DNA of 64,000 nt from Verrucomicrobiota bacterium (GCA_947454705.1 CANGKZ010000029.1:1-64000), one strand, 5' to 3'; shown: positions 35,446 through 45,100, numbered from the stretch's first letter. The notes: generated by a model from the letters alone, not told the origin. Numbers and translations are program-made.

Positions 35446-36609
35446 TCAGACCGACATCAGGGAACAGCCTCGGGCCTCTGCCGTGGGTCGGCGACCCAAA
35501 AGTTGAAAGTCACGTCCGCGGCGCACGGCGAGATCTTCGGTCTGCAAACACAGCACCGACGCCACGTTGGCCGTGTCGATCAACCGCAGGAGTCCGGTCT
35601 CCCCGTCCGAAACTTCACGGCCCGTCTCTGGAGAAATCACCATTCCCCGGGCCCACGGCGGAAGCTGCAGCACCCCTGCCCCGGTGTCATCGGACCACCG
35701 GGAATAGGCCTGCGAACTCAGCTCGCTCATTCCGTATTCCGTCAGGACATCGTGGGCCGGGATCCCCAAATACTTTCGAATCCCCTGGGCGAGCTCCGCG
35801 GCGGTGAGCACGCGGGAGCGTCCCTTGTAGCCGCCGGTCTCCATCACGCGCGATCCCGCCGGCAGCCGAAACTGTTTCCCGGCCGCTTCCAGCGCATCCA
35901 TCAGGTGCACCACATTGAACGCCGTCCCAAGCAGGAACACAGGACGCTTCTCGGCCTGGGCACGCTCCAGCGCACCAATCAGCACTGCAGACTCCAACTC
36001 CCACTGGCCGTCCGCGCCCGCAATGCCCGCCGTGGCCGAGCCCGACGGAGCGAATCGATCCATCAGCCGCCCGATCATGTACGCGAGGGACGAATGCGGT
36101 GCGTTGGTCCGCGAGGGCACGAGCGAAATCCAACTCAACCGCAGGTTCACCGCGGAGTCCGTCCACCGGTCGAGCGCGTGATGCTGGAACCACGGTTCGA
36201 AGGAAGCCTCGTAGGCCTGAAGCGAAACCGAATCGTGGAAATGCCGGCTGGGCGTCTGCCCCGTGGTGCCACTCGATTGAAACCAGGTGGTGATGCCGTC
36301 TCCGCGCAGGCAGGTCACCGGCGATTCCTTGAACGCCGCCGCCGGAAGCCCCGGAACCTCCCGCCACGAGCGCAGCGACGACGGATCGATCCGCCGCGAC
36401 ACGCACCAGAATCGGTACACCGGATTGGCCTCGTACTGCAGCGCGAACAATTCGAGGACGAGCCTTTCGAATCGGGCGTCATCCGGGGCAAAGCCCTCGG
36501 CCACCCACTGCCCGATGCAGGTGCGGAGGCGTTCGAGATACGCAGAGATCCGGGCTTGGTGACCCGGCGTTCCCTCGCCAGGCGAGGACGGTATGATGGA
36601 TGAAGGCAT
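35446..36609 (-). CDS. LuxE-family acyl-protein synthetase/acyl-CoA-activating-like enzyme
   Basis: The 387-residue protein has the LuxE/ANL-type segment TTWFQSSGTTGQTPSRH (ATP-binding Ser/Thr/Gly loop), AAAFKE before it, EYGMSELSSQAY, and a C-terminal ARGCS that matches the place of the acyl-accepting Cys of LuxE (C382 here). In luminous bacteria LuxE activates a fatty acid with ATP and hands the acyl to LuxC. The open frame reaches 36705, but the TTG there is the -35 of a promoter, so the ATG at 36609 is taken. First gene of the luxE-MFS-luxC-queD set. Confidence 0.88.
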   Translation of the reverse strand: MPSSIIPSSPGEGTPGHQARISAYLERLRTCIGQWVAEGFAPDDARFERLVLELFALQYEANPVYRFWCVSRRIDPSSLRSWREVPGLPAAAFKESPVTCLRGDGITTWFQSSGTTGQTPSRHFHDSVSLQAYEASFEPWFQHHALDRWTDSAVNLRLSWISLVPSRTNAPHSSLAYMIGRLMDRFAPSGSATAGIAGADGQWELESAVLIGALERAQAEKRPVFLLGTAFNVVHLMDALEAAGKQFRLPAGSRVMETGGYKGRSRVLTAAELAQGIRKYLGIPAHDVLTEYGMSELSSQAYSRWSDDTGAGVLQLPPWARGMVISPETGREVSDGETGLLRLIDTANVASVLCLQTEDLAVRRGRDFQLLGRRPTAEARGCSLMSV

Positions 36610-36676
36610 GCGGTTTTGGGAGTGCCCGGACGATTCCGGAGCGGCCGACTGGTTTTCCGCGACAGTCGGAGCGCGG

Positions 36677-36705
36677 TATTTAGCGATTTCGAAGCTCCGG
36701 CGCAA
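36677..36705 (-). promoter_or_regulatory. Sigma-70-type promoter of the luxE-like operon
   Basis: On the minus strand, TTGCGC (36705-36700) is followed by a 17-bp spacer and TAAATA (36682-36677). The predicted start is about 36670, leaving a leader of about 60 nt before the ATG at 36609. It lies in the 168-bp gap to the divergent hpf gene. Confidence 0.7.
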
Positions 36706-36777
36706 GCCATCGAACGGGACTCAAATTCCGACTCGCCGGTTGAAAACTCCTCGTCTCACGCGCACCTTCGCCTCGGC

Positions 36778-37131
36778 ATGAAATTCATTCTGACCACTCA
36801 CAACGTCACTCTGACCGACGCGATCGAGCAGCACGTTCTCGCGAAGCTCGAAAAATTGGAGCACATCGACCGATGGCTCCTCGACGCCCGCGTCTGTCTG
36901 GAGAAGGACCACACCCCGCGCACCCCGAGCAAGACCTTCAAGTGCTCGATCCGCCTCGGCATCCGGGGCAACGACCTCTTCGCCGAGGACAAGGAAGAGG
37001 ATCTCTACGCGGCCATCGACCTCGTGACCAAGAAGCTCGAACAGCAGCTGCGCCACAAGCACAGCAAGGCCAAGGCGAAGAAGCACAAGGTCGCCGCCCG
37101 CCTGAAGGAAGCCCGTCGAAAGGACGCCTGA
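36778..37131 (+). CDS. hpf: Ribosome hibernation promoting factor (short form)
   Basis: This protein binds the 30S decoding site and stalls ribosomes at low growth. The 117-residue product starts MKFILTTHNVTLTDAIEQHV, with the HPF/YfiA beta-alpha-beta-beta-beta-alpha core (LEKDHTPRTPSKTFKCSIRL, later DLYAAIDLVTKKLEQQLRHK). It ends in a Lys/Arg-rich helix (HSKAKAKKHKVAARLKEARR) and lacks the dimerising C-terminal domain of the long form. Divergent from luxE, and 3 bp before the amidohydrolase. Confidence 0.94.
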   Translation: MKFILTTHNVTLTDAIEQHVLAKLEKLEHIDRWLLDARVCLEKDHTPRTPSKTFKCSIRLGIRGNDLFAEDKEEDLYAAIDLVTKKLEQQLRHKHSKAKAKKHKVAARLKEARRKDA

Positions 37132-37134
37132 ACC

Positions 37135-38406
37135 GTGCTCCTGCGGTCCCGTATCGTAGTCCCAGTCACCGCGCCGCCCATGGAGGACGGCGCGGTTCTG
37201 ATTTCAGAGGGGCGCATTGTCGAAATCGGACGCTGGTCCGATCTGCGGCGCACCACGTCGGGTCCGGTCCATGACCTCGGCGACCAGGTGCTCATGCCCG
37301 GCTGGATCAACGCGCACTGCCACCTCGACTACACGCATCTCGCCGGCCAACTCCCGCCCACGCGGAACTTCCCCGAGTGGGTGAAATCCATCCACGCCGC
37401 CAAGTCCGGCTGGGGATTCAGCGAGTTCGCCGTTTCGTGGCTGGAGGGTGCGCGGCAACTGATCGAGACCGGCACCACCACCGTCGCCAACATCGAGTCC
37501 GTTCCCGAGCTGCTGGGCCCCTGCCGCGCGTCCACGCCGCTCCGCGTCTGGTCCTTCCTCGAACTCACCTCGCTGCGTCCACGCCTCTCGCCGCCGGAGA
37601 TTGTCCGCGAGGCGGTCGAGTTGCTGCGTTGGACCGGCCCCGGAAACGGAGGCCTCGGGCTCTCACCCCACGCGCCGTATTCCACCACGCCCGACCTGCT
37701 CTCGTCCGTCGCCAAGGCTTCCCGCTCGGACGGCTGGCCAGTGACCATTCACGTGGCGGAATCGGACGCAGAATTCGAAATGTTCATGTACCGCCGGGGC
37801 GCCATGTTCGACTGGCTGGCTTCGCAGCGTTGCATGGAAGACTGCGGCCTTGGCTCTCCGGTTCAGGCGCTCGATCGCGCCGGAATTCTTCGCCCGGGTT
37901 TGCTCGCCGTTCACGTCAACCGACTCTGGCATGACGACGCCCGCCTGCTCGGCGACCGCGGAGTCACCGTCGTCCACTGTCCCCAGAGCCACGCCTACTT
38001 TCATCATCCCCGCTTTCCGCGTCCCGAGCTGGAGGAAGCCCGCGTTCGAATCTGCCTCGGCACCGACAGTCTCGCCTCCACGCATCGCCCTCGCGGAATT
38101 CATCCAAGACTTTCGCTCTTCGACGAAGTGCGCGCGCTCCAGCAGACCGATGCGATGATCGATCCCGCCCACATTCTGGAAATGGTCACGATCCACGGAG
38201 CGCACGCCCTCGGTCAGGCCGGAACTCTCGGCGAACTTTCCGTCGGCGCCGCGGCCGACTGCATCGCCGTTCCTTACCACGGCCCTATCGAGCGGGCCGT
38301 CGAGTCCGTGCTTCAACATCAGGGCCCCGTTTCCGGAACCTGGATCGGCGGAGAACTCGTCTTCCAACACTGCCTACCGGAGCCCATCGATTCCCCGAGC
38401 ATTTGA
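37135..38406 (+). CDS. Amidohydrolase-superfamily deaminase (aminodeoxyfutalosine-deaminase-like)
   Basis: The 423-residue protein has the amidohydrolase metal sites: NAHCHLDYTHL (N-terminal pair), VTIHVAES, AVHVNRL and the late Asp in LGTDSLAS. Overall size and the ending GELSVGAAADCIAVP fit the ATZ/TRZ or MqnX group of deaminases acting on adenosyl-type or triazine-type compounds. A role in menaquinone via futalosine is one option; other neighbours do not settle it. It starts with a GTG 3 bp after hpf, so the two are cotranscribed. Confidence 0.82.
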   Translation: MLLRSRIVVPVTAPPMEDGAVLISEGRIVEIGRWSDLRRTTSGPVHDLGDQVLMPGWINAHCHLDYTHLAGQLPPTRNFPEWVKSIHAAKSGWGFSEFAVSWLEGARQLIETGTTTVANIESVPELLGPCRASTPLRVWSFLELTSLRPRLSPPEIVREAVELLRWTGPGNGGLGLSPHAPYSTTPDLLSSVAKASRSDGWPVTIHVAESDAEFEMFMYRRGAMFDWLASQRCMEDCGLGSPVQALDRAGILRPGLLAVHVNRLWHDDARLLGDRGVTVVHCPQSHAYFHHPRFPRPELEEARVRICLGTDSLASTHRPRGIHPRLSLFDEVRALQQTDAMIDPAHILEMVTIHGAHALGQAGTLGELSVGAAADCIAVPYHGPIERAVESVLQHQGPVSGTWIGGELVFQHCLPEPIDSPSI

Positions 38407-38419
38407 GCTCCACCCGCGC

Positions 38420-39151
38420 ATGAATGAATCCGGTTCCAACGCCCCGGTCGTCTTGATCACCGGTGCTGCGGGCGGTTTGGGACGCGCCTTCGTCGAGGCC
38501 TTCGCCGCTGCCGGATGGCGCGTCGCGGCGGCCTGCCGGTCTCTTCCCGCGGATCACGTATCGAGCGACTCCAATTCGATTTGGTGGTGCACGCTGGATG
38601 TCACCCGCCCCGACGAAATCACGGAACGCGTGTCCGAGCTTCAATCCCGTTGGGGACAAATCGATCTCCTCATCAACAACGCCGGCATTTCCGAAGATGA
38701 AGTGCTCCCGCGGATGACCGAGGAATCCTGGCAGCGCGTGATGGATGTGAATCTCCGCGGAGCTTTCCTCTGCGCCCGGGCCGTGCTTCCAAAAATGGTC
38801 GAGCGCCGCGAGGGGCAGATCCTGAACATCGCCAGCTTCGGCGGTCGCGTGGGGCGGGCGGGAACAGCCAACTACAGTGCGTCAAAAGCTGGCCTGCTCG
38901 GACTGACCGTCGCCCTCGCCCGCGAGCACGGGCGCGACAACATCCGAGTCAACGCCCTTCTTCCCGGATTCCTCCGCACCAAGCTCGTCGGATCCCTTTC
39001 CGAGGCCGACCTCGCCGCCCACGCCGCGAGCAACACGTTGAATCGCTTGAACTCGACTGATGAGGTGGCCAGTTTCGCCACCCAACTGGCGACCCTGCGC
39101 AATGTCTCCGGGCAGATCTTCCAGTTGGACAGCCGCATCGGTCCGTGGTGA
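38420..39151 (+). CDS. Short-chain dehydrogenase/reductase (FabG-like)
   Basis: The 243-residue protein has the TGAAGGLGRA cofactor motif, NNAG, catalytic Ser in NIASFGGRVG, YSASKAG (Tyr and Lys of the catalytic tetrad) and the typical closing region. It resembles 3-oxoacyl-ACP reductases but the substrate is open. It sits 13 bp after the amidohydrolase and 97 bp before bioF, which has its own promoter. In this position a role in fatty-acid or pimelate chemistry is plausible. Confidence 0.85.
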   Translation: MNESGSNAPVVLITGAAGGLGRAFVEAFAAAGWRVAAACRSLPADHVSSDSNSIWWCTLDVTRPDEITERVSELQSRWGQIDLLINNAGISEDEVLPRMTEESWQRVMDVNLRGAFLCARAVLPKMVERREGQILNIASFGGRVGRAGTANYSASKAGLLGLTVALAREHGRDNIRVNALLPGFLRTKLVGSLSEADLAAHAASNTLNRLNSTDEVASFATQLATLRNVSGQIFQLDSRIGPW

Positions 39152-39190
39152 TGAACGCTTCCGGCTCCAACGTGCTGCAACGAATGCCCT

Positions 39191-39219
39191 TTGTCCGTCC
39201 CGGCGGCCGGTGCTAGTAC
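39191..39219 (+). promoter_or_regulatory. Sigma-70-type promoter of bioF-bioA
   Basis: TTGTCC (39191-39196), a 17-bp spacer and TAGTAC (39214-39219). It lies in the 97-bp gap between the SDR gene and bioF. The start point would be near 39226, giving a leader of about 23 nt before the GTG at 39249. Confidence 0.6.
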
Positions 39220-39248
39220 AGGCGCCGATCCGCACCGGGTCCCAGAAC

Positions 39249-40466
39249 GTGGAATCCCTCGACACTCACCTCGCAGACTGCATGGCCAGGACCGAAGCCG
39301 CCGGGCTTCGTCGCAGCCTGCGTGAGATCCAGTCGCGGCAGGGCATTCGCGTCACCCTCGACGGTCGGTCGCTCCTCAATTTCTCTTCCAACGACTACCT
39401 CGGTCTCGCCCAGCACCCGGCCTTGATCGAAGCCGCGCAACGCGCCGCCCAGGATTGGGGCGCAGGGGCCGGAGCCGCGCGGCTGGTCTGTGGTTCGCTG
39501 TCCGTCTTTCACGAACTCGAGTCCGCAATCGCCGACTGGAAGCAGTGTCCCGCCGCCCTTTCCTTCTCCACCGGATTCGCCGCCGCGCTCGGCACTGTAC
39601 CAGCCTTGGTCGGGTCCGGGGATGTGGTCATTCTCGACAAACGCGTTCACGCCTGTTGCGTCGATGCCGCGAAACTCTCCGGTGCCAAGCTCCGCGTGTT
39701 CCGGCACAACGACCCCGCCGATCTGGAGCGAATCCTTCAATGGGCCCGCAAGGATCCCGTCCCAGGCAACGCCCCGGTCCGAATCCTGATCATCACCGAG
39801 TCCGTGTTCAGCATGGATGGCGACGAAGCCCCGCTCACATCCCTCGTGGAACTCAAGGAACGCTACGGCGCCTGGTTGATGGTCGATGAAGCCCACGCCG
39901 TGGGTCTGTATGGCGCACGCCGGTCCGGACTCGCAGAGCAGCTCGGGCTGACCCAACGCATCGAGGTTCATATGGGAACCCTCGGAAAAGCGGTCGGGGC
40001 CTCCGGGGGATACATTGCCGGTTCCGTCGCCCTCCGCGACCACCTGCTGAATCAAGCCCGGAGCTTCGTATTCTCCACCGCACCGGTCCCCGCTGCGGCC
40101 GCCGCCGCGCTTGCCGGAATTCAGCTCATCCATAGTAGCGAGGGCGCAACCCGACTGGAGCGACTCCAGCATCATGGCGACCGGCTCCGCGGCATGATCC
40201 GTTCCAATTATGGTACCACCGCCGGCACAACCGAACCGCGCAGCGCGATCCTGCCGATCATTGCCGGAGCAGAAACCACCGCGCTGGAGTGGTCCAGGCG
40301 GATGCGCGACGACGGATTTCTTGTGCCTGCCATTCGCTATCCCACCGTGGCCCGGGGCACCGCCCGGCTGCGGGTCACGCTTTCCGCCGATCATGCGGAG
40401 AGCGAAGTCGCAGCTCTCGGCCAGGCACTCGTCGGCCTGGGCCGCACCGAACCCGTCGAACCATGA
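39249..40466 (+). CDS. bioF: 8-amino-7-oxononanoate synthase
   Basis: BioF condenses pimeloyl-ACP/CoA with L-alanine in biotin synthesis. The 405-residue PLP enzyme has FSSNDYLGLAQHP, GAGAARLVCGSLSVFHELE, SFSTGFAAALG, ESVFSMDGDEAPL, VDEAHAVGLYG and the PLP-Lys region MGTLGKAVGASGG. These fit the alpha-oxoamine synthase family. The start is GTG at 39249, with ATG at 39282 as an alternative. Its stop overlaps the bioA start (ATGA), supporting the biotin assignment over other alpha-oxoamine synthases such as sphingolipid-type enzymes. Confidence 0.92.
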   Translation: MESLDTHLADCMARTEAAGLRRSLREIQSRQGIRVTLDGRSLLNFSSNDYLGLAQHPALIEAAQRAAQDWGAGAGAARLVCGSLSVFHELESAIADWKQCPAALSFSTGFAAALGTVPALVGSGDVVILDKRVHACCVDAAKLSGAKLRVFRHNDPADLERILQWARKDPVPGNAPVRILIITESVFSMDGDEAPLTSLVELKERYGAWLMVDEAHAVGLYGARRSGLAEQLGLTQRIEVHMGTLGKAVGASGGYIAGSVALRDHLLNQARSFVFSTAPVPAAAAAALAGIQLIHSSEGATRLERLQHHGDRLRGMIRSNYGTTAGTTEPRSAILPIIAGAETTALEWSRRMRDDGFLVPAIRYPTVARGTARLRVTLSADHAESEVAALGQALVGLGRTEPVEP

Positions 40467-41920
40467 GCGCCCCTTCCCGCTCCATCGGCTCCATCGTCCA
40501 GACCGACCGTCGCCATGTATGGCATCCGTTCACGCAGATGGCCGATTGGAACCAAACCGAGCCGCTAATTCTGGTGCGCGGACGCGGTGCCGTATTGGAG
40601 GACATCCGTGGACGCGAATTCCTCGATGCCAATTCCTCCATCTGGACCAACCTTCACGGGCACGGACATCCCGCGATCAACCGCGCGCTGACCCGGCAGC
40701 TCAAGCAGGTGGCGCACGTCTCCATGCTGGGCTTCACCAACGAACCCGCATCGCTTCTCGCGCGCGAGCTCGTCCGCATGGCCCGTCCGACCCGAGGCCC
40801 GGCGCTGCTGCAGAAGGTGTTTTATTCCGACAACGGGTCCACCGCGATGGAAGTGGCCCTGAAACTCGCGCACGAGCACGCACGGCGCGCGCGGGGGCTC
40901 AAGCAGGCGCGGTTTCTCTCACTCGATGGCGCGTACCATGGCGACACCGTGGGCGCGGTTTCCATTGGACACATTGACCTGTTCCACGGTGCCTTTTCAA
41001 AGCTCCTGTTTCCCACCGACAAGGTGATGTCGCCGTACTGCTACCGGTGCCCGTTCAACCGGGCGAAACCGGAACGGGCCGATGCCCGCGAGACGCGGAA
41101 ATGCGGTTGGGAATGCATTTCAAAACTGGAACAGAAATTCACCCGGGCCGCGGCCGCGAAAAAGCCGATCACCGCCTTTTCCGTTGAACCGCTCATGCAG
41201 GGCGCGGCCGGCATGATCGCGCAGCCGCGCGGGTGGCTGAAGAAGGCCGCCGAAATAACGCGAGCGAATGGGGCGCTGCTGATCGCGGATGAGGTCATGA
41301 CCGGATTTGGTCGCACCGGAGTCGGCGAACGCGCGGCCCAGAAGAAACCCGGAACCCTGCCGTTGCTCGCGAGCCATCTCGAACAGGTGCAGCCCGATTT
41401 CGTGGCCCTCGCCAAGGGACTCACCGGGGGATACCTGCCGATGGCGGCCACGCTGACCACCGACGAGGTGTATTCCCAATTCCTGGGCAAGTACGAGGAC
41501 TTCAAAACCTTCTTCCACGGCCACAGCTACACCGGGAATCCGCTCGGGGCGGCAGCAGGACTGGCCAGCCTCGAACTGCTTCGTTCTCCGGAATCCGAGC
41601 AGCAACGCCGGGTATTGGAGGCCGCATTCGCCTCAAATTTGGAAACGCTTTGGTCGTGTCCATCCGTGGGCGATGTCCGCCGCGTGGGCCTGGTCGCCGG
41701 CATCGAACTCGTCCGCGATTGGCGCACCCGAAAACCATATCCCCTCGCGGAACGCACCGGGATTCGCGTGTGTGAAGCGATGCGCCGCCGCGGCGTGCTG
41801 ACGCGTCCCATCGGAAGCGTGGTGGTTCTGATTCCCCCCTACTGCACCACCGTGAAGCAACTCGGCAAGATGGTGGATGCCTTGCGCGACTCCATCGACG
41901 AAGTGCTGGGCGAAGACTAG
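40463..41920 (+). CDS. bioA: Adenosylmethionine-8-amino-7-oxononanoate aminotransferase
   Basis: BioA makes 7,8-diaminopelargonate, using SAM as amino donor. The 485-residue class III aminotransferase starts near HVWHPFTQMADW (BioA marker), then SSIWTNLHGHGHP, FYSDNGSTAMEVALK, DGAYHGDTVGA, PLMQGAAGM, IADEVMTGFGRTG, ALAKGLTGGYLPMAATL with the PLP Lys, and HGHSYTGNPLG. Slightly longer than the E. coli enzyme. Overlaps bioF by 4 bp. bioB and bioD are not in this window. Confidence 0.95.
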   Translation: MSAPSRSIGSIVQTDRRHVWHPFTQMADWNQTEPLILVRGRGAVLEDIRGREFLDANSSIWTNLHGHGHPAINRALTRQLKQVAHVSMLGFTNEPASLLARELVRMARPTRGPALLQKVFYSDNGSTAMEVALKLAHEHARRARGLKQARFLSLDGAYHGDTVGAVSIGHIDLFHGAFSKLLFPTDKVMSPYCYRCPFNRAKPERADARETRKCGWECISKLEQKFTRAAAAKKPITAFSVEPLMQGAAGMIAQPRGWLKKAAEITRANGALLIADEVMTGFGRTGVGERAAQKKPGTLPLLASHLEQVQPDFVALAKGLTGGYLPMAATLTTDEVYSQFLGKYEDFKTFFHGHSYTGNPLGAAAGLASLELLRSPESEQQRRVLEAAFASNLETLWSCPSVGDVRRVGLVAGIELVRDWRTRKPYPLAERTGIRVCEAMRRRGVLTRPIGSVVVLIPPYCTTVKQLGKMVDALRDSIDEVLGED

Positions 41921-41934
41921 CAGCTCCCGTCTGA

Positions 41935-42072
41935 ACCACGGAGACGCAGAGACGCAGAGGCGCTGGGAGACCTTGTGAATCTCGGCACAGATCCGCTTCT
42001 CGAACCGTCCACCGATTTCGCCCTCCGGCCTCTTTTTCCTCCCCCTTCTCTGCGCCTCCGCGCCTCTGCGGT
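41935..42072. repeat. Intergenic inverted-repeat element with CGCAGAG-type arms
   Basis: A left arm of 26 bp (41935-41960) rich in GAGACGCA units is matched by the reverse complement of the right arm (42047-42072) at 20 of 26 positions. All differences are transitions, so the RNA arms could still pair with G-U. The left arm itself repeats GAGACGCA with period 8. It lies in the bioA-rpoC gap. The middle has no coding signal. It looks like a small dispersed non-coding repeat. Confidence 0.7.
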
Positions 42073-42093
42073 CCTAATTTCGGCAAACAAAAA

Positions 42094-42113
42094 GGGCGGC
42101 CCGAAGGCCGCCC
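42094..42113 (-). terminator. Rho-independent terminator of the rpoC operon (cUUCGg loop)
   Basis: On the minus strand the stem GGGCGGCC / GGCCGCCC encloses TTCG closed by a C-G pair, then TTTTTGTTTG follows. It lies 33 bp after the rpoC stop. The opposite strand also has TTGTTT after the stem, so it may terminate bioA transcription too. Confidence 0.93.
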
Positions 42114-42146
42114 TTGTTTGGAATGGAATTCCGTTCGTTCGCTTCG

Positions 42147-45100
42147 TTAGGCGAGGAGCGGAGAGGTCTCGTCGCCTTCGGTGAGGCTCGGAGCCGGCTC
42201 GTCGGCCGGGATCTCGACCAGCACCTTGAGGTTGAGCCCACGGTGTTTGTCGAAGCCCGTACCCGCCGGGATGATGTGACCCATGATGACATTTTCCTTG
42301 AAGCCGCGGAGGCTGTCGGATTTGCCCATGGTCGCCGCTTCGGTGAGGACACGGGTGGTGTCCTGGAAGCTCGCCGCGCTGAGGAACGACTCGGTTTCGA
42401 GCGATGCCTTGGTGATGCCCAGAAGGACCGGAGCCGCTTCGGCGGGCTTGCCACCCATCTTCTCGACGCGCTCGTTTTCCTCTTCGAAGGCCACCTTGTC
42501 GATCTGCTCGGCCCACAGGAAGATCGTATCGCCCGGTTCCGTGATGCGGACCTTGCGGAGCATCTGGCGAATGATGATCTCGATGTGCTTGTCGTTGATG
42601 GTCACACCCTGGAGGCGGTAGACCTCCTGGATTTCGTTGACCAAGTGTTCCTGGAGCTCCTGAGGTCCGCAGACGTCGAGGATTTCGTGAGGAACGACCG
42701 GACCGTCGGTGAGCTGCTGACCCTTCTTCACGAAGTCACCCTTGTACACGATGACGTGCTTGCTCATCGGGATGAGGTGCTCCTCGTTGGAGTTGGTCTG
42801 CGGATCGGTGACGATGATGCAGCGCTTGCCGCGAACGCTCGGGCCGAAGTCCACCACACCGTCGATCCTGGCGATCTCGGCGGCATCCTTCGGACGACGT
42901 GCTTCGAACAATTCCGCAACGCGGGGGAGACCGCCGGTGATGTCCTTGGTCTTGGACGCCTTACGCGGAGTCTTGGCCAGCAGCGCACCAGCGCCGATTT
43001 CGTCGCCTTCGCTCACAACCAAGTGAGCGCCGGCAGGAATCGGGTACTGCGCGATGGGCTCGCCCTTGCGGCTCTCGATGATGACCTGCGGATGGAGGTC
43101 TTCCTTGTGTTCGATGATGACCAGGTCCTCCGTGCCAGTGGCCTCGTCGGTTTCCTGCTTCATCGTCACCCCTTCGATGATGTCGCTGAACTTCACGACG
43201 CCCGCCTTTTCCGAGATGATCGGAACATTGTAGGCGTCCCATTCGACGAACACTTCGTTCTTGGTGACCTGTCCACCGTCCGGAACGGCGATGATCGAGC
43301 CGACCACGATATGGTGGGTTTCGAGCTCCTTGCCATCGGGCGAGAAGATCGAGAGCGAACCATTCTTGTTCAGCACGATGTTGTTGCCGTCTTCGAGCTG
43401 CACCACGCGCAGTTCGTTGTAGCGGGCAATACCGTCGTGCTTCGACTTGATCTGCGGCTGCTTGTAGGTCTGTGCCGCGGCGCCACCGATGTGGAAGGTA
43501 CGCATCGTGAGCTGCGTTCCCGGTTCACCGATCGACTGTGCAGCGATGATGCCGACCGCCTCGCCCTGCTTCACCAGCTTGCCGGTGGACAGGTTGCGGC
43601 CGTAGCACTTCGAGCAAATGCCGACCTTGCTTTCGCAGGTGAGCGCCGAACGGATCTTGATGCGTTCGATGCCCGCACGTTCCACGCCCTTGGAGCGGAC
43701 TTCGTCCAACTCTTCGCCGGCGCTGACGATCTTGTGCTTGAGATCCGTGGGATCGTAAACGTCTTCGGCAGAGTAACGGCCGAGGATGCGCTCGCTGATC
43801 TTAACGACTTCTTCTTCACCTTCGTAGATGGAGGAGACCGCGATGCCGTTGCCGGTGCCGCAATCGTCGTGACGGATGATCACGTCCTGCGCCGCGTCGA
43901 CCAGCTTACGGGTCATGTAACCCGAGTCAGCGGTCTTGAGCGCGGTGTCGGCGAGACCCTTGCGGGCGCCGTGAGTGGAGATGAAGTACTCGAGAACGGT
44001 GAGGCCTTCGCGGAAGTTCGAGAGAATCGGCTTCTCAATGATCGAACCGTCGGGCTTGGCCATCAAACCGCGGAGGCCCGCGAGCTGACGAACCTGGGCC
44101 TTGTTACCGCGGGCGCCGGAATCGACCATCAGGCTGACAGGATTGAACTCCTTCTTGCCCTGGTTGTGGTCGAAGGTCTTCAACATGACGTTCGCGATCT
44201 GGTCGGTGCAATGCGTCCAGATGTCGATCACCTTGTTGTACCGTTCCTGGTTGGTGATGACGCCCTTCTTGTGCTGCTTCTCCACTTCGGAGATCTGCTT
44301 CAGAGCGGCGTCAATTTCCTTCTGCTTCGCCTCGGGGATGATCATGTCATCGATACCGATCGAAACACCGGCGCGGGTCGCCTGTTCGAATCCGATTTCC
44401 TTCAACCGGTCAAGGGTCACGACGGTGCGTTCGTGTCCGCAGACCTTGTAGCAGTTGAGGATTAGGTCACCGAGCTTGCTCTTGCCGACCACGAGGTTCG
44501 GGAAGCCGAGCTCCTTCGGCCAGATCTCGGAGAAGATCACGCGGCCGACGGTGGTTTCGATCACCGATTTCTCGGTGTCGCCGTAGACCGTCTTCGCGCC
44601 ACCCCGGTCCGGGTTGGCGAGGAGGATGCGGTCGTGGGTCTTGATTGCGCCATCGGCGTTCGCAAAGAGCACCTCGTGCTTGCTTCCGAACAACATGAGG
44701 CGTTCGCCTTCCTTGCGGGCCTTGCGGGGCTCGGCGGTGAGGTAGTAGCAGCCCAGGGTGATGTCCTGGGTCGGCGTCATGATCGGCTTGCCGCTCGACG
44801 GGCTGAAGATGTTCAACGGAGCCATCATCAGAAGGCGGGCCTCCATCTGGGCTTCCACGGACAACGGCACGTGAACCGCCATCTGGTCACCGTCGAAGTC
44901 CGCGTTGTAAGCGGTACAAACGAGAGGATGGATGCGGATCGCTTCGCCTTCGATGAGCACCGGTTCAAACGCCTGAACCGAGAGACGGTGCAGGGTCGGA
45001 GCGCGGTTGAGCAGCACCGGGTGGCCCTTGGTGACTTCCTCGAGGATGTCCCAGACTTCGGGCGACTGGCGCTCGATCATCTTCTTCGCCGAACGCACGG

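Noticed and set aside
39060..39248. Longer bioF start overlapping the SDR gene
   Set aside because: Frame overlaps SDR coding and the promoter; family N-terminus begins near 39249.
42114..44465. 783-codon plus-strand open frame opposite rpoC
   Set aside because: High GC makes stops rare; it mirrors rpoC codons and has no recognisable protein family or start context.
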